DNA of 47,311 nt, taken from Acidobacteriota bacterium. GTDB taxonomy: Bacteria > Acidobacteriota > Blastocatellia > RBC074. How positions within the stretch are numbered: the stretch's first letter is position 1; each line of letters opens with the position of its first letter. Positions 1 through 8,366 of the stretch are shown here, piece after piece. The DNA is taken from NCBI GenBank assembly GCA_018268995.1, contig JAFDVL010000023.1, positions 1-47,311 on the forward strand, written 5' to 3'. A program made the position numbers and the translations under genes. Under the pieces are notes generated by a model. It made no database searches. It was not told where the DNA came from and worked only from the letters and a program-made list of their open reading frames with translations.

Positions 1-423
1 TTCAACTACGACTTCCGCCGCACGGAGCAGTGCATCATTCCGTACGCCACCCAGGAAGGCGAAATCAGCTTCTGCGCCTACAACACGGGCATCGGCTGGC
101 GCAACATCATCGAAAACATGCACCAGAACGCAACCGTGGCGAAGTGGTACAAGGAGCATGGTCGCCACGAGATTTTCGCTAATAACCACAGCGTGAAGCT
201 CGAAGACACCGCGCATCGCCTGACGGTTAATGCCACAGACGCCGCACGTGGCCGCGACAAAGGCGTATTGCCGCAAACCGCCAAAGAAGAGCAACAGATG
301 ATGCGCAAGTTGTATATGCAGTCGGTGCTGAAAGGCGACGCACCAAAGCTGGTACAACTGGGCGGCGTGAAAGATAAAAAAGAAGAAGGCACTGGTGCTG
401 TCACCACAGCCGCAGGCAGCTAA
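1..423 (+). CDS. C-terminal end of a probable radical SAM protein (Tes-like), partial
   Basis: The open frame runs into the window at base 1 and stops at 423, giving the last 140 residues of a longer protein. It opens with FNYDFRRTEQCIIPYATQEG and continues with an SFCAYNTGIGW motif. This cysteine-containing C-terminal block resembles, from memory, the C-terminus of the Tes-like radical SAM proteins, which in archaea and some bacteria join lipid tails into membrane-spanning lipids. The radical SAM CxxxCxxC core is outside the window, so the family is unproven. The last ~50 residues are charged and end in a low-complexity Lys/Glu then Thr/Ala tail. A hairpin terminator follows the stop. Which member of the family it is cannot be told from this fragment. 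Confidence 0.5.
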   Translation, partial: FNYDFRRTEQCIIPYATQEGEISFCAYNTGIGWRNIIENMHQNATVAKWYKEHGRHEIFANNHSVKLEDTAHRLTVNATDAARGRDKGVLPQTAKEEQQMMRKLYMQSVLKGDAPKLVQLGGVKDKKEEGTGAVTTAAGS

Positions 424-450
424 AACTGCTGAAATAATTCGGTAAATGCG

Positions 451-486
451 ATAAGGTACGGCTTTACGGTCGTACCTTATTTATTT
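451..486 (+). terminator. Rho-independent terminator after the radical SAM-like gene
   Basis: A perfect 10-bp inverted repeat (451-460 ATAAGGTACG, 471-480 CGTACCTTAT) encloses a 10-base loop and is followed by a T-rich run (TTATTTA). It lies 27 bases after the stop at 423 and ends just before the TonB receptor start, so the receptor must have its own promoter within or very near this short gap, or rely on read-through. Confidence 0.75.
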
Positions 487-499
487 AGCAAATACTCTC

Positions 500-3361
500 A
501 TGAAAGTCGTTGTTAAGTTTTTTCCCCTCTCTGTTTTTACATTGGTTTTGGTATTTTGCACCGCACTCGGACAACCTAAAATCCAGCTTACGGGCAGTGT
601 TTCTGAAGCCACAAACGCTGTGATTCCAAACGCCGCAATTAGGGTTTTGAACGCTGCGAGTAATAAGGAAGTGATTGCTCTGACGGATCAAGGTGGCAAT
701 TACTCAATCAACGATTTGTCGCCGGGGAGTTATCGCGTGACGGCCACTGCACAAGGCTTTGCCAGTGTTTCTGTCATCCTCAACTTACGCGTGACAACCA
801 CACAGAATTTCTCGCTCTTTCCCGGTTCGATTGAAGATACCGTCACGATCACAGCGAACAAAGGAAATGTTCGTGCTGCGGAGGACACGGCGCAAACGGT
901 AAGCGTTGCGTCTGAACAAAGCATTGACCAGCGCCGCCCAGCTTCGACTTATCAAGCCATCGAACGCACGCCAAACTTAATTCAGGCCGGAGCGAATCCT
1001 TCTATTGAGCGCCCGCGTTTGCGAGGTCTTGCTGCCAGTCGTGTTCTGATCGTGATTGATGGCGAACGCTTCAATAATGTGCGTACCGATGCTGGTTCCA
1101 CGGGCTTATCGCCAAGTGTTGTGGATGTCACGCAACTGAACGCGGTAGAAGTTGTGAGCAGCGCCGGATCAAGCCTCTACGGTTCAGATGCCTTGGCGGG
1201 AACCATCAACCTGATTACAAAAACGCCCTTGCAAACCACAGATGACGCGATTTTAGCGCTGCGTTTTGATGGCGATGTGCGAACGAATGAGCGTTTGCGG
1301 CGCACGGGCTTAGCCATAAATTGGAGCATTCCAAAATTCGCCGCGCGCCTGAGCGGTTCGTTATTTCGGGTCGGAAATTATCGTTCCGGCAATCAGACGA
1401 TCACGTTGGATCAGGTCGTTAGTGTCGGACAGTTTGCGACGAATCTGGCGAATACACTGGTCGGCCCGGCGACCAATCTTGGCCCGCTCGCAAACGTCGC
1501 ACGCACGTATGCCGTGTGGAATTTGCCTGCGGGGGGCGAAGTGCTGAACAGTCAGGGACACGGCGGCAATGCACAGGTTGACGCGTGGTTTTTCCCCAGC
1601 AGCAATCACAGCCTGCGCTATCGCCAACTCAACAGCCAACATTACAACATCGGGCTGGCATTCAGCGCGCCGCCGTTTGATCCGTTTATTTCCGGCCTGA
1701 GCTTTCGGCGCTTGGATAAATACGGCGCACGCTACGAAGGGCGCGAATTGACTGGGATTCTGGCGCGTGTGGCGGGTGGTTTTTACTGGCAGAAGTTTTC
1801 TTCGCCGCAGGATCAAATTGCCACGAACATCCCGAATGCTTCCACTGTCGGCGGCAACAGCAGTTGGACGTTGCAGCGAATCCCGAATCCATCTGTGCCG
1901 AACAGCTTCATTGATCTGTCCGTGTTGACAGGCAAGCCATCGGTTTTTCAATTTGCCAACACAACCAGCAACCAAAACAAAAACACAATCACGTCCATCG
2001 GCGCAGACGTGCAGGCAACGATGATTCCGTTTTCTAACGCGCTTGTGACGACAGGCTTTGGCTATCTGGAAGATCGTTCGCGTGACGAGTTTGCGCGGTT
2101 TACTTTTGACGCAAATTCTCAGCCGAGCAATTTTGCCGCAGGCGCGACAACGCCGAATGCAAGCTATCGCAATCTCGGCTGGTTCAATTTGCTGGAATAC
2201 GATCCAGTGCGCTGGCTGCATTTGACGGGCGGCTTTCGCGTAGACAACTGGGCGACCGAGGCAACGCCGACCAAAGGCTTTCCGCTCGGCAGCGAAGTTG
2301 CCATCTTGAATGCTTCGCTGAGTGCGCTAAAAGCCAACCCCGGTTCCATCAACATCAACGGCATAGACGGTGCGCTGGCGTTGATTTCCGGCACCGGAAA
2401 ACTTTCCACAAATAACACGATTGTGACGGGAAATGCGGGCGTCGTCTTGCGCCTGCCGTTCGGCGTGAATCCATATTTTCGCTGGGGCAACAGCTACCGC
2501 GAACCGGAAATCACGACGCGATACATCGTGCGCAATTTCGGCTCGCCCGCGTTCAGCGTGCCGCTAGTTTCCAACACGGGATTAAAGCCGGAGCGCGGGA
2601 AAAACTACGATGCAGGCGTCAAAATCCGGCGCAATTCGTGGCAGGCGTCGTTTGGTTGGTTTCGCAATGACCTGAGCGATTTTATTCGTTCGGTGACTTC
2701 GCCTGTGTACTTTATTGCGGCTGATCCGGCCAAAGGCTTGTTGCCGCTGTTCCCTGGCGGCCCGCACGGCGTTCAGTACGGACAACGCATCAATTCGGCC
2801 AGAGCGCGAATTCAAGGCATCGAAGCCACCGCAGAAACCAGCCTTTCGCTAGGCGATTTTGGCAGCATCACTCCGTTTCTATCGCTTGGGTATTTGAAGG
2901 GAACAGATTTGTCTCCGCAGGCGAACGCGTTGACGGTGATTGAGCGGTTTTACAATCAGGGCACGCCGATTCAATTGAAAGGCTCGGCGACAGATGTGCC
3001 GCTGCAAAATATCACGCCGTTTCGCGCGGTTTACGGTGCGACTTACACCGATAAGCAAGGCGCGTGGTTTGCCGAATATCAGGCGCGTTCTCAGGCCAGA
3101 GTCCGACGCATAGACCCGCTGGACATTACTGCGCCCAACACCACGCAATACGGCACGTTTGCGAGCCTCGCGCCTTTCACAAAGCAAACCGCGCGTGTTG
3201 GATACAACTGGCGACGCGATCATCAGCGCATTTCATTTACGGTGGGAGTTGAGAATCTGACAAATCGTTTGTACTTCGAGCATTTTCAGACTGCGCCCGC
3301 GCCCGGTCGTTCCGTTGTGTTTGGGATTACGACCGACTTTTTCAATTTGCTGCGGCGATAA
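500..3361 (+). CDS. TonB-dependent receptor with N-terminal carboxypeptidase-regulatory-like domain
   Basis: This is an outer-membrane, TonB-gated transporter of 953 residues. Residues 1-24 form a Sec signal peptide (MKVVVKFFPLSVFTLVLVFC then TALG/Q). Residues about 27-105 are a CarboxypepD_reg-like Ig domain (GSVSEATNAVIPNAAIRVLN, GGNYSINDLSPGSYRVTATA). Residues about 120-245 form the plug, with the PRLRGLAASRVLIVIDGERF and SSLYGSDALAGTINLITK motifs. The rest is a beta-barrel, with a late GVENLTNRLYFEHF segment typical of such barrels. The substrate is not evident; the neighbourhood of exported peptidases makes peptides or peptide-bound compounds plausible. The ATG has no good Shine-Dalgarno sequence. 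The gene converges on the next one with only six bases between stops. Confidence 0.93.
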   Translation: MKVVVKFFPLSVFTLVLVFCTALGQPKIQLTGSVSEATNAVIPNAAIRVLNAASNKEVIALTDQGGNYSINDLSPGSYRVTATAQGFASVSVILNLRVTTTQNFSLFPGSIEDTVTITANKGNVRAAEDTAQTVSVASEQSIDQRRPASTYQAIERTPNLIQAGANPSIERPRLRGLAASRVLIVIDGERFNNVRTDAGSTGLSPSVVDVTQLNAVEVVSSAGSSLYGSDALAGTINLITKTPLQTTDDAILALRFDGDVRTNERLRRTGLAINWSIPKFAARLSGSLFRVGNYRSGNQTITLDQVVSVGQFATNLANTLVGPATNLGPLANVARTYAVWNLPAGGEVLNSQGHGGNAQVDAWFFPSSNHSLRYRQLNSQHYNIGLAFSAPPFDPFISGLSFRRLDKYGARYEGRELTGILARVAGGFYWQKFSSPQDQIATNIPNASTVGGNSSWTLQRIPNPSVPNSFIDLSVLTGKPSVFQFANTTSNQNKNTITSIGADVQATMIPFSNALVTTGFGYLEDRSRDEFARFTFDANSQPSNFAAGATTPNASYRNLGWFNLLEYDPVRWLHLTGGFRVDNWATEATPTKGFPLGSEVAILNASLSALKANPGSININGIDGALALISGTGKLSTNNTIVTGNAGVVLRLPFGVNPYFRWGNSYREPEITTRYIVRNFGSPAFSVPLVSNTGLKPERGKNYDAGVKIRRNSWQASFGWFRNDLSDFIRSVTSPVYFIAADPAKGLLPLFPGGPHGVQYGQRINSARARIQGIEATAETSLSLGDFGSITPFLSLGYLKGTDLSPQANALTVIERFYNQGTPIQLKGSATDVPLQNITPFRAVYGATYTDKQGAWFAEYQARSQARVRRIDPLDITAPNTTQYGTFASLAPFTKQTARVGYNWRRDHQRISFTVGVENLTNRLYFEHFQTAPAPGRSVVFGITTDFFNLLRR

Positions 3362-3367
3362 AGTAGT

Positions 3368-4504
3368 TTATTGCTGCGGTTCGGTTACGCCAATTTGCAG
3401 ATAAGGATGATAGAGATAAGCAAGCGCAAAGTTCTGATCCAGGTTGAAGTGCCGCGCGATGACTGCCGCCGGATGGAAAAACCATTCGCCGCGCGGGCGA
3501 TCTTTTTCGGTGTCATCAAACCAGCCCCATGGCGGACGCGCTTTGTTTTTGAAGCCAACAGTGCCGCGAAACGCCGCGCCGATTTTGCCAATCTTTCGTT
3601 CAATATCAGTGTTGCTGCCATCTAATTTGCGCATTTCCACTTTGAAATCCTGAAAATCTGCGGCCTCGCCAAAAGTATCGTTTTCGCCTGCCTGCGCCTT
3701 TTGCCACAGCGTTTCATACATCGGAACTAAATCGTAGCCTACGGCATCGCCCCGCATTGTTTCCGGGTTTTCTGCGTTGCCGATATACGAATACACAAGC
3801 GTGCCGCGCGGCGAATTTTTGAGCTGTTCACGGCTGCCGATGTACTGCGTAATGCCGTGTCCTTTGGGTTCGGCAAACAGTTGCGGATGTTGGGCAGTCA
3901 TCTGCACCACAGCCCCGGCACTGGTATTCGCCGGGCGCAGTTTGATGTAACGATTATGCGCCATCGTTTCGACGTATTGCACAACGGCTTGGCTCAGATC
4001 GTCGCCGTGTTTTTCTGCGACAACCAAACATCCCTCCAAGTCATTTTCGTGCGAGAGCGCGACGTCATCGGCTAAGCCCGTCGGGTCTTTGCCTGCGCGC
4101 CGCACGCCCTCTTTAATCAGCACATCCAGCAACGTAGATTTCCCTAAACCGCCCTTGTAATCACGCGGGTGAAAGGCAGCGTAATGAACGAAGTAATGGG
4201 TTGCCGTTTCAATGACAGAAAAATAAACGTAGGCTCGCAACGGATACGTTTTGCCGCCTGCGTTCACCCAATTGTTATCGCCTTTCCAGTCGCCATCGAA
4301 ATCAAAATTTGTGATGTAGTCAAAGCGTGGCTGATCGCCCAATCCTTGATAAATCACAGGCGCGAACTGGGCCGCAATTTTTTTGTCCAGCGCTTGTCTG
4401 GTAGGGATTGTTCGCGGTGATAGTGGCGCTTTGATTTGTGCCGCTAAACGGAAGGAAAGGAACAGCACAATAAGTAACAAGATTGTTTTTGCTGTCTTGT
4501 TCAT
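3368..4504 (-). CDS. Exported hypothetical protein, distantly NPP1/Vps62-like
   Basis: A 378-residue protein if it starts at the ATG at 4504, which directly opens a signal peptide (MNKTAKTILLLIVLFLSFRL, AAQ). A TTG at 4525 overlaps the stop of the upstream gene (TTGA) and would add seven residues, but the signal peptide favours the ATG. The centre contains HYFVHYAAFHPRDYKGG, then ALSHENDLEGCLVVAEKHG, then EPKGHGITQYIG. The HENDLEG block followed by a GHG segment recalls the GHRHDWE-containing core of necrosis-inducing (NPP1) and Vps62-like proteins, but the match is weak and by eye. No function can be assigned. It sits 17 bases downstream of the serine hydrolase and is probably co-transcribed with it. 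Confidence 0.75.
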   Translation of the reverse strand: MNKTAKTILLLIVLFLSFRLAAQIKAPLSPRTIPTRQALDKKIAAQFAPVIYQGLGDQPRFDYITNFDFDGDWKGDNNWVNAGGKTYPLRAYVYFSVIETATHYFVHYAAFHPRDYKGGLGKSTLLDVLIKEGVRRAGKDPTGLADDVALSHENDLEGCLVVAEKHGDDLSQAVVQYVETMAHNRYIKLRPANTSAGAVVQMTAQHPQLFAEPKGHGITQYIGSREQLKNSPRGTLVYSYIGNAENPETMRGDAVGYDLVPMYETLWQKAQAGENDTFGEAADFQDFKVEMRKLDGSNTDIERKIGKIGAAFRGTVGFKNKARPPWGWFDDTEKDRPRGEWFFHPAAVIARHFNLDQNFALAYLYHPYLQIGVTEPQQ

Positions 4505-4521
4505 GGGGCAATCAGAGAAGC

Positions 4522-6048
4522 TCAACGGCTGGCAGTCGCCTTTGCTGCTGGCATCACTTTTTTGAATTCTACGTCGAGCAATTTCATCGTTCTCACTTCG
4601 CCATCCGCGCCAAGCGTGAAGCTGATTTGCTCATTTTCCAGCCGATTTTCACGCACAAGGAAAGTGTCGAAATGGAAATGCTCAAGTTTGACTTTGAAGT
4701 TGCTCCAGGCCAACGCGAGCGCCCCATTTTCCAGCGTGATGGTTGCGGTGCCATAACCAGGGTCTTCGTATGTGCCCACATACGCCGCGAGGTCGCGCGA
4801 GGGCTTGGTGTCCTTGAATCGTTTGGCTTCGCGCTCGGCGAGCATTCGCTTGGCTTCTGCCGTAGTCTTTTGATCTACGTCCTTGTAGTACGCTACCCAG
4901 TTTTTCTTTTCTGCGCCGAGCATCAAGTCGGTCAACCCGTTCGCGGTCGTGTACAGCATCGGGTAAATGTCGGCATTAATCAGCAACACAATGCCCAGAT
5001 TTTGTTTAGGCAACAGCGCAACGCGCGCGCGAAATCCATCAATCGCGCCGTTGTGCGAAACCATCAATTGCCCTCGATAATCCTGCACCGTCCACGCCAG
5101 TCCATAGCTCATCAGATTGGTTTCGGGATTGTTGGCGCGCGTCGCTTCATCCATCTGAATCACCATTTGCGGCGTGTGCGTTTCGGCCAGATTCTTTTCC
5201 GACACGATGCGTTTGCCTTCAAAAATACCCTTGCCCAGTTGCATCCGTACCCAACTGCTCAGGTCGCGCACGCTGGCATTGATTGAACCAGCAGGGCCGA
5301 CGTTATCAATGTTGCGCCAGGGAATCGGTTCAATTTTGTCATCTTTGGTTTTGCGATGCGGCGTCGCGTGATCAGCCGCCTTTTCGGCGACAGTTGCGCT
5401 GAAATTCGCGGTCTTCATTCCCAGCGGATCAAAGATGCGGCGTTGCACGAAATCTTCCCAACTGCTGTTCGTGATTTGGCCGACGGCATAGCCAGCCGTC
5501 AGAAACATGATGTTCTGGTACTGATAGACCGCGCGATAAGGGCGTGTGAGTTTGACGAAGCCGATTCTGCGGATGATTTCTTCGCGGCCCCACGGTGAGC
5601 CGTACCACAGCAGATCGTTGCGGCTCAGCCCTGTGCGATGAGAAACAATGTCGCGCATGGTCACGTTTTCATTCGCCAGCGGATCAGACAGCCGGAACCA
5701 CGGAATATGCTTGCGCACCGGATCGTCCCAATTCATTTTGCCTTCGTCCACCAGCATCGCCATCGCCGTTGTCGTGAATGCTTTTGAGGTTGAACCAATC
5801 GCAAAAATGGTATCTGTCGTGATCGGCTGCGCCGTCCTGAGGTCTTTGACGCCGTAGCCTTTTACATACAAAACCTCATTGCCACGAATGATTGCCACCG
5901 CCGCGCCCGGCACATTCCAGGCTTTCAATGCTTCCTGCACGACGGCGTCAACGGAAGGCGGATTGATTGGCTGAGCAATTGCAGAGACGACGAGTATCAA
6001 GGTTGCTAAGAAGCAAACACTTATCCGGCGAATTGAAAAGAGGTGCAT
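4522..6048 (-). CDS. Exported serine hydrolase, class C beta-lactamase family, with C-terminal DUF3471-like domain
   Basis: A 508-residue exported serine hydrolase of the AmpC/DD-peptidase/esterase superfamily. The ATG at 6048 is chosen because AGAGGAA lies at a good distance upstream and it opens a signal peptide (HLFSIRRISVCFLATLILVV, cut near AIAQ); a TTG at 6078 lies inside a repeat and is unlikely. Motifs in order are GSTSK (Ser86, Lys89), a YQYQN tyrosine motif, and HNGAIDGF in the KTG position. Residues about 400-500 (DLAAYVGTYEDPGYGTATIT onward) look like the DUF3471 beta-domain common in this family. The substrate may be a D-amino-acid peptide, ester or beta-lactam; this cannot be decided from sequence. 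Confidence 0.9.
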   Translation of the reverse strand: MHLFSIRRISVCFLATLILVVSAIAQPINPPSVDAVVQEALKAWNVPGAAVAIIRGNEVLYVKGYGVKDLRTAQPITTDTIFAIGSTSKAFTTTAMAMLVDEGKMNWDDPVRKHIPWFRLSDPLANENVTMRDIVSHRTGLSRNDLLWYGSPWGREEIIRRIGFVKLTRPYRAVYQYQNIMFLTAGYAVGQITNSSWEDFVQRRIFDPLGMKTANFSATVAEKAADHATPHRKTKDDKIEPIPWRNIDNVGPAGSINASVRDLSSWVRMQLGKGIFEGKRIVSEKNLAETHTPQMVIQMDEATRANNPETNLMSYGLAWTVQDYRGQLMVSHNGAIDGFRARVALLPKQNLGIVLLINADIYPMLYTTANGLTDLMLGAEKKNWVAYYKDVDQKTTAEAKRMLAEREAKRFKDTKPSRDLAAYVGTYEDPGYGTATITLENGALALAWSNFKVKLEHFHFDTFLVRENRLENEQISFTLGADGEVRTMKLLDVEFKKVMPAAKATASR

Positions 6049-6065
6049 ACGTTTTCCTCTGAAAT

Positions 6066-6137
6066 GCATGGAGTACAAATTTTAGTTTGGCTGTTGGCTA
6101 GCCTGAAAAAAGCCAAACTAAAGTTTGTACTCCATGC
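6066..6137. repeat. Palindromic repeat family A, copy 1
   Basis: Arms at 6066-6092 and 6111-6137 are 27 bases long and complementary at 26 positions, around an 18-base loop. The core GGAGTACAAA..TTTAGTTTGG is shared with the copy at 27903-27997. It lies between the serine hydrolase start and the upstream gene's stop, so it would form a strong hairpin in any transcript that reads through from 7288. Confidence 0.85.
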
Positions 6138-6151
6138 GCCTCCATGACGAT

Positions 6152-7288
6152 TTATTGTCCGACGCTAATGTAATGGGTACTGACTAACTGATAATAATCC
6201 CGATAGCGGCCTTCGTCGAAGTCTTTTACAAAGACCGGAATGCGTTGCAGCAACATCGTAAACATGTGCCCCGACATTCGTGCTGGATGATCGTAGCGAT
6301 CCAGCACCGAGCGAATAAACAGGCTTTGTTCATTCGTCGGCAGCGCCTTCACGTTGCGAACGAATGCCTCAAAGGTGTAATCACCGAATAGATATTGCTC
6401 GACATTTGACAGATAAAACGCGGTGACGGTGACATTGTTTTTGCGCAAATAATCGCCAATTGTGGCTAATGCTTTCTTGCCACCGAAATCGCCATTGACC
6501 GGGATGATCAGGTTTTTCATCTGCATCTGCCGCAGGAACTCGTAATCTTCCACGCTCGCCAAAAAATGCCCGCTTTTGCCGCTCACATCCGTTTGCGCGA
6601 TGATGTCTTTCAGAGAAGGAAACGTATTCCATCCGCCGCCAAAGCGAAACGCGATTTCTAATCCGTCCAGCTTGAAGCTTTGCATTACGTGTTCAAGTTC
6701 AGCCTGATCGGTGGTCGAAACTTTGATCTGAAATTCGGTTTCGATGGTTTTGCGAATCTCAGCTAAATTCGCCGCATAGAATTTCTCGTCCTTCGGGGTG
6801 CGTGTGAAATAGTCCAGCAATTCCCCCACCGAAGCATTCGCCGCAGGCGCTTTTTCTTTGCCGACCGGGCGACTGAGCAATCGGGCAAGAAACTGCGTGC
6901 GATCTGGCGATAAATGAAAAATCGCCTTGTAGAGCAAATGGTGCATCACGGCCAAATGCCGAATGTCTATGATGAACGCAATGCGCGGGCGAATTTTGGC
7001 AATGTAGGTAAAATTCTGTTCCGGCCCGACACCAATGTACGCGCCGCCCGTCGCATTCAGTTCCTTCAGTTTGCTCAGCACCGGAAGGTAGGCAGTTTCG
7101 TTTGAAATCAAATTGTCTGAGAGAAAGTCACCGCCCGGTTCTGAAAATTCGGTGATGATGCGTGCGAATTCTGTTGCGCTTAATTTGTCGGGCAAACCCG
7201 CCGCCGGAGCTGGCTTGGCCTGTGCCCACGCCCGTGTTGTCAGCAATCCAAAAAACAAAAACAGCAAGACAGATTTTGGTAATTTCAT
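6152..7288 (-). CDS. Exported LIC_10091-like protein
   Basis: A 378-residue protein with a signal peptide (MKLPKSVLLFLFFGLLTTRA, WAQ). The ATG at 7288 is preceded by GAGGAAG at normal spacing. The body has FARIITEFSEPGGDFLSDNL, GGAYIGVGPEQNFTYIAKIR and RIAFIIDIRHLAVMHHLLYK, which match my memory of the LIC_10091 family, a group of uncharacterised bacterial proteins whose fold has been compared with methyltransferase-like Rossmann domains. Later segments (LIIPVNGDFGGKKALATIGD, FYLSNVEQYLF) fit the same family. No catalytic role is established. It lies 27 bases after the class II aldolase gene, so the two are probably one transcript. Confidence 0.75.
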   Translation of the reverse strand: MKLPKSVLLFLFFGLLTTRAWAQAKPAPAAGLPDKLSATEFARIITEFSEPGGDFLSDNLISNETAYLPVLSKLKELNATGGAYIGVGPEQNFTYIAKIRPRIAFIIDIRHLAVMHHLLYKAIFHLSPDRTQFLARLLSRPVGKEKAPAANASVGELLDYFTRTPKDEKFYAANLAEIRKTIETEFQIKVSTTDQAELEHVMQSFKLDGLEIAFRFGGGWNTFPSLKDIIAQTDVSGKSGHFLASVEDYEFLRQMQMKNLIIPVNGDFGGKKALATIGDYLRKNNVTVTAFYLSNVEQYLFGDYTFEAFVRNVKALPTNEQSLFIRSVLDRYDHPARMSGHMFTMLLQRIPVFVKDFDEGRYRDYYQLVSTHYISVGQ

Positions 7289-7314
7289 GTGACTTCCTCA
7301 GGGGGCAATTTAGG

Positions 7315-8064
7315 TTAGGCAATGCCTTTGGCTTGCTGTGAAAATTCAGCCGCAAATAAATCGGGATCACTGCGTCGCAGCCCGCGAATTAAGGCCGTCC
7401 ACGTATCTTCGTAATGCCCGATTTCGCGATTGGCATCTCGCGTTTGCCGTGCGACTTCATCGCTGAGCGCGTCATCACGGGTTGCGCCAAATTGCAGCGC
7501 TACCGCTTGCACGCGGGCCGCACGTTCGGCCAGCAACGTGTCAATCAATGCCACGCGCAAATCCGTGCCGACGGCAAGCAAGCCGTGATTTTTCAAAATC
7601 GCCAGCCGCTTGTTGCCGAGCGCTTCGGCAATTGGGGCGGCACCTTCTTCCGAAAAAATCGTGCCTGTGAATTCGTTGTACACGGCTTGTTCTTCAAACA
7701 GAAACGAACCGACCTGATCGTAAATTTCGATCACCCGTCCCAGCGCGCTGTAGCCCGTGACGTACGGCGGATGCGTATGCACGATAGCGTTGACATCCTC
7801 GCGCCGCGTGTAAATTGTGGGATGCAAATCAATCGAAGGATTCGGTTGATGCTTGCCTTCCAGCACGCGCCCGCGCGCATCCACGCGAATAATGTCGCCC
7901 GGTAAGATGTCGGCAAAATAAAACGGATACGGATTTGTCCAGAATTCATCGGTGCCCGGCACGCGAACACTGAGATGGCCACCAATGCCATCATCCATTT
8001 TTTCATTCGCGATGATGCGACAGGCACAGGCCAGGTCGAGTCGAATTTGATCGTGATTGGTCAT
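7315..8064 (-). CDS. Class II aldolase/adducin family protein
   Basis: A 249-residue cytoplasmic protein of the metal-dependent class II aldolase (fuculose-phosphate aldolase/adducin) family. The usual landmarks are present: GGHLSVRVPG near residue 30, the Zn-binding HTHPP (His96, His98) and LKNHGLLAVG with His160. The position of the usual catalytic Glu in the S-x-E motif appears as Asp (PSIDLHPTIY, Asp79), so aldol cleavage by the standard route is uncertain. Members of this family also act as decarboxylases or dehydratases. The start ATG at 8064 lacks a strong Shine-Dalgarno sequence. It heads a likely two-gene unit with the LIC_10091-like gene and is separated from the gene upstream by a long repeat region. 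Confidence 0.87.
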   Translation of the reverse strand: MTNHDQIRLDLACACRIIANEKMDDGIGGHLSVRVPGTDEFWTNPYPFYFADILPGDIIRVDARGRVLEGKHQPNPSIDLHPTIYTRREDVNAIVHTHPPYVTGYSALGRVIEIYDQVGSFLFEEQAVYNEFTGTIFSEEGAAPIAEALGNKRLAILKNHGLLAVGTDLRVALIDTLLAERAARVQAVALQFGATRDDALSDEVARQTRDANREIGHYEDTWTALIRGLRRSDPDLFAAEFSQQAKGIA

Positions 8065-8366
8065 AGTTTTTCAGCGATAGAGATCATTGCAATAAGAAAA
8101 AGAATTTCCGAATAGAGTCCCGGCAGGGACGTTGAGAGATTCGCCCCGGATGCAATCCGGGGAACGGGCGCGCCACGTATCCCAGCCCCGGCAGGGGCGG
8201 CAGATGCCCAGCCTTTGACACGGCGTCTGTCGCCCCTGCCGGGGCTGGCACGATGACTTACTGATCCCAGGGTTCTCGGCTCGCGCCTCCACCCTGGGCT
8301 AATTTCTTCGCACCCCTTCGGGGTTCTGTTCGGAATATCATTTTCTTGACCTCGATAGGAGAAAGA
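8065..8366. repeat. 302-base intergenic array of palindromes (family B)
   Basis: No gene is visible here. At least three inverted repeats are: 8144-8162 (CCCCGGAT, 3-base loop, ATCCGGGG); 8182-8204 with 8226-8248 (23-base arms, one mismatch, core CCAGCCCCGGCAGGGGCG); and 8266-8273 with 8291-8298 (CCCAGGGT / ACCCTGGG). A short CACCCCTTCGGGGTTC hairpin follows near 8310-8325. The GC-rich CCCCTGCCGGGGCTGG unit looks like repeats that are dispersed in large environmental bacterial genomes. The array separates the deacylase gene from the aldolase gene and may end or process the transcript. Confidence 0.8.

Noticed and set aside
3362..3367. A missing terminator between the convergent TonB receptor and exported hypothetical genes
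   Set aside because: The gap is only six bases. Overlapping 3' ends are common and no conclusion can be drawn.
4483..5286. A 267-codon plus-strand open frame opposite the serine hydrolase gene
   Set aside because: It overlaps the DUF3471-like region of a gene with catalytic motifs on the other strand and shows no family features.
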